In this document: positions 4,966-7,219 of the stretch, one piece after another
Numbering within the stretch: position 1 is the first letter of the stretch
Layout: each line of letters starts with the position of its first letter
NCBI GenBank assembly: GCA_045124055.1
Contig: JBGVKZ010000054.1
Location: forward strand, 1-7,219
Direction: 5' to 3'
Source: CALZKI01 sp045124055
GTDB taxonomy: Bacteria; Bacillota; Clostridia; Lachnospirales; Lachnospiraceae
Length of the DNA: 7,219 nucleotides
Made by a program: the position numbers and the translations under genes
Notes under the pieces: generated by a model
Databases searched by the model: none
What the model was told of the DNA's origin: nothing
Seen by the model: only the letters and a program-made list of their open reading frames with translations

Positions 4966-5439
4966 ATGGAAAAGAGAAAAACAATTTTTGATTTCATCGG
5001 TCAAATATTTACTGTATTTGGATTTTCTGTAATATGCCTGATGGTGTTTTGCCGATTATTTGGTGAGTTTGCGAAAGGCTATTCCAGTATGTATGATTTA
5101 GGGGCGGAAGGAATCACAGTGTCAACGTTAGCACAATTTTTGTTAACATCGACATTGATTGTCACCTTTAGAACAATTTTTTTTACAGATATTTTGATAA
5201 AAAATGCTTCCAGTACACTTAGAACGATTGGTATGTTTTTGTCAGTAATTGCGATGATGGTAGTATTTGTAATCTGGTTTAAATGGTTCCCGGTAAATGG
5301 CGTTAAGCCGTGGGCGTTATTTTTTATTTGTTTTGCCATAAGTTCTTTAGGTGGAGTTGTGGTCTCCAGTTGTAAGGAGAAAGTAGAAAATAAGAAGATG
5401 CAGAAAGCATTAGAAAGATTAAAGGAAGGAAAGGAATAA
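4966..5439 (+). CDS. DUF3021 family membrane protein
   Basis: This 157-residue integral membrane protein has four hydrophobic spans at about 10-32, 49-71, 84-105 and 114-134, followed by a charged cytoplasmic tail (CKEKVENKKMQKALERLKEG) that is probably a short helix. Size, topology and the position directly behind a LytTR gene fit DUF3021 proteins. The function of the family is not established; acting as membrane partner or inhibitor of the LytTR regulator is an inference from linkage. The ATG is adjacent to the upstream TAA, with a G-run about 10 nt before it. The stop overlaps the start of the ABC ATPase gene by one base (TAATG), so translation is probably coupled. Confidence 0.85.
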   Translation: MEKRKTIFDFIGQIFTVFGFSVICLMVFCRLFGEFAKGYSSMYDLGAEGITVSTLAQFLLTSTLIVTFRTIFFTDILIKNASSTLRTIGMFLSVIAMMVVFVIWFKWFPVNGVKPWALFFICFAISSLGGVVVSSCKEKVENKKMQKALERLKEGKE

Positions 5440-6287
5440 TGGAGCAGACGATTAAGGCGTGCCATTTAGGGCATAGTTTTGGAGATAAATGTGTATTAAA
5501 AGACATTAATTTTACATTGAAAAAAGGAGAAATCTTTGGGCTACTTGGACCTTCTGGAGCAGGTAAAACCACTATTATAAAAATATTGACAGGGCAGCTT
5601 ATTGCGACAAACGGCCAAGCGGAACTTTTTTCTAAGAAAAGTTCCACTTTAAAAGGGAAAGATTATAAGGACATCGGTATTATGATGGATAATTTTGGAT
5701 TATATGAAAGAATGAGTTGTTATGACAATTTGAAATTTTTTTGTATGATAGATGGAATCGATAAGTCAAAAATACCAGAGGTACTAAATAATGTCGGACT
5801 TGTGTCAGCTGCAAAGACTCAGGTGGAAGACTTATCAAAAGGAATGCGTAATCGGATGCTTCTTGCAAGGGCTATTTTAAGTGAGCCGAAAGTTCTTTTT
5901 TTAGATGAGCCAACCAGTGGACTCGACCCAAAGACCACAGAGGAAATTCATCAGCTTATTTTAGCATTAAAGGACAAAGGAACGACTATTTTCCTGACAA
6001 CACATAATATGGCTGAGGCAGAAAAATTGTGTGAAAACATTGCACTTTTAAATGAAGGTAAGATTATTGAATATGGTAGTCCAAAGGAAATTTGCCGTAA
6101 ATACAATCATCAAAAGCAAATTTTACTACACTTGTATGATGGCAGAGATTTAACTCTTTCACACACAAAGGAAGGATTTGAAGTTATCAAAGAATTTTTT
6201 GATAAAAATCAAATTGAAACCATACATTCTACGGAGCCAAATTTGGAAAACGTATTTATAGAATTAACAGGAAGGAAATTTGAGTAA
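5439..6287 (+). CDS. ABC transporter ATP-binding protein
   Basis: This 282-residue cytoplasmic ATPase of an ABC-2 exporter powers the permease encoded next. Walker A is GPSGAGKT at 37-44, the signature is LSKGMRNR at 132-139 (LSKGM rather than LSGGQ), Walker B is VLFLDEP at 152-158, the D-loop is SGLD at 160-163, and the H-loop is H189. Where a Q-loop glutamine is expected the sequence reads GIMMDNFGLYERMS (80-93), with D84. The C-terminal extension after about 225 is typical of DrrA/BcrA-type drug or bacteriocin exporters. The substrate is unknown. The ATG overlaps the preceding stop, and the gene is followed 2 bp later by the permease. A LytTR-controlled exporter suggests a peptide, lantibiotic or drug-stress response. 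Confidence 0.92.
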   Translation: MEQTIKACHLGHSFGDKCVLKDINFTLKKGEIFGLLGPSGAGKTTIIKILTGQLIATNGQAELFSKKSSTLKGKDYKDIGIMMDNFGLYERMSCYDNLKFFCMIDGIDKSKIPEVLNNVGLVSAAKTQVEDLSKGMRNRMLLARAILSEPKVLFLDEPTSGLDPKTTEEIHQLILALKDKGTTIFLTTHNMAEAEKLCENIALLNEGKIIEYGSPKEICRKYNHQKQILLHLYDGRDLTLSHTKEGFEVIKEFFDKNQIETIHSTEPNLENVFIELTGRKFE

Positions 6288-6289
6288 TT

Positions 6290-6982
6290 ATGAAACATAT
6301 ACAGGCAATTTTATGGAAACAATTCAAGGACACTTTAAAGAATAAATCCATTTTGATTCAGTTTTTGCTGTTTCCTGTTATAACGATAATTATGGAAAAT
6401 AGCATTAAAATCGAGGGTATGCCAGAACATTTCTTTGCGATTATGTTTGGAGTTATGTTTATTGGAATGGCACCTCTTACGTCTATGGCAGCAATTATAG
6501 CAGAAGAAAAAGAAAAAAATACTTTACGTGTTTTGAGAATGTCCAATGTGAAACCGGCTGAGTATTTATTAGGAGTTGGTATCTATGTGTGGGGAATGTG
6601 TATGATAGGTGCATTGATTATTGCTCTTTCTAGCAAATTTACCGGAAGTGGACTTTTCTATTTTATGCTCATTACAACAATGGGAATTTTGGTATCGTTA
6701 CTGATTGGTGCATTTATTGGTGTGATAAGCAAGAGTCAGATGATGGCAACTTCCATTACAGTTCCGGTTATGATGATATTTGCTTTCATACCAATGCTTT
6801 CTATGTTTAATTCTACTATCAAAAAAATTGGTAAAATTACATATACACAGCAGATTAACACACTACTTTCTGGTGTGGAAGATATGCAATTTCAGCTAGA
6901 ACCTATATTGGTAATCGGAATCACAGCCCTTATCACAATCGTTCTTTTTGCTGTGGCTTACAAAAAGGGTGGATTAGAATAA
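6290..6982 (+). CDS. ABC-2 type transporter permease
   Basis: This 230-residue permease has six likely membrane spans at about 20-36, 47-70, 90-112, 118-143, 152-171 and 206-225. The cytoplasmic loop after span 2 reads EEKEKNTLRVLRMSNV, the standard ABC-2 coupling segment (E-(K/R)-xx-(G/N)-T-L-xxLxxxP/S). The N-terminus KHIQAILWKQFKD is the usual amphipathic entry helix. With the ATPase encoded 2 bp upstream it forms a half-size exporter that probably works as a dimer. Length is typical for short ABC-2 permeases paired with DrrA-like ATPases. It is the last gene of the LytTR operon. The substrate cannot be deduced. Confidence 0.9.
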   Translation: MKHIQAILWKQFKDTLKNKSILIQFLLFPVITIIMENSIKIEGMPEHFFAIMFGVMFIGMAPLTSMAAIIAEEKEKNTLRVLRMSNVKPAEYLLGVGIYVWGMCMIGALIIALSSKFTGSGLFYFMLITTMGILVSLLIGAFIGVISKSQMMATSITVPVMMIFAFIPMLSMFNSTIKKIGKITYTQQINTLLSGVEDMQFQLEPILVIGITALITIVLFAVAYKKGGLE

Positions 6983-7038
6983 AATAGTACCCAGTATCAA
7001 GGACATTTTGAAATCCATCTAATTATCAATAGCTTATA

Positions 7039-7067
7039 TTGAAGATAAACAGAATGTGTAGTATATT
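7039..7067 (+). promoter_or_regulatory. candidate sigma-A promoter after the ABC operon
   Basis: TTGAAG at 7039-7044 and TATATT at 7062-7067 are separated by 17 bp, a 4-of-6 and 5-of-6 match to the consensus. Initiation would fall near 7074, 21 bp before the long stem at 7095. No gene starts between the two, so the product would be a short RNA or a leader. Confidence 0.4.
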
Positions 7068-7094
7068 TGATAGAAAGAAACTTGATTAGAAACC

Positions 7095-7173
7095 AATCGA
7101 AGTTGGTGTAAACGATAAAGCAGCTTACATATTTTTATAAACTGCCCTATCGTTTGCACCAATTTCGATTTTT
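7095..7173 (+). terminator. 29-bp inverted repeat with T-tract (terminator or structured RNA)
   Basis: The arms at 7095-7123 and 7142-7170 pair over 29 positions with two G-T wobbles and two A-C mismatches around an 18-nt loop. Five T follow the stem (7169-7173). It can end the ABC operon 112 bp upstream. The stem is longer than an ordinary terminator, and a GAAA/TTTC extension lies just outside. The remaining bases to 7219 show no recognisable gene. Confidence 0.75.
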
Positions 7174-7219
7174 CTATAGTGAACAAAGTCGCGTCCGGAT
7201 AGCCGATATGTATGGAGTT

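Noticed and set aside
7095..7173. attC site or insertion-sequence terminal repeats
   Set aside because: There is no recombinase or transposase gene and no visible target duplication, and the T-tract fits a terminator.

Overview
The window looks like a low-GC, spore-forming member of the Clostridia, most likely a gut Lachnospiraceae relative. This rests on the AT-rich composition, strong GGAG-type ribosome binding sites, two small CotF-like spore coat genes, a LytTR/DUF3021 regulator pair, and a CRISPR repeat of the Cas12a (type V-A) kind. Lineage is inferred from gene families only. Every intact gene reads on the + strand; the only minus-strand item is a decayed 37-codon fragment.

Region 1 (1-1943) is a polymorphic-toxin locus. 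It holds the 3' end of a large toxin gene carrying an almost exact internal duplication. A small gene directly behind it is placed like an immunity gene. Then comes a headless orphan toxin C-terminus that shares the YR-x-G ... GQW ... VPxGT pattern of the first toxin, and so is probably a displaced cassette of the same broad fold.

Region 2 (1944-2574) is the most striking part. A compact Cas12a-type CRISPR mini-array has three identical 36-nt repeats, one terminal repeat cut at its 3' end, and three spacers of 26-27 nt. It starts 25 bp after the orphan toxin stop codon and ends 44 bp before an unrecognised 114-aa gene. No cas gene is in the window. The array therefore lies in the position where the orphan toxin's immunity gene might be expected, and it has almost no room for a conventional leader.

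Region 3 (2575-4429) holds a decayed cysteine-rich fragment on the minus strand, a probable forespore-type promoter, two spore-coat-like genes with a hairpin terminator, and a Cof-type HAD phosphatase with its own extended -10 promoter and a strong terminator.

Region 4 (4427-7219) is a tightly packed four-gene operon: LytTR regulator, DUF3021 membrane protein, ABC ATPase and ABC-2 permease. Upstream is a direct repeat with a 21-bp period, the geometry expected of a LytTR operator, so the regulator probably controls its own export system. Behind the operon, a good -35/-10 pair is followed by a 29-bp near-perfect stem and a T-tract, which is either a strong terminator or a short structured RNA.
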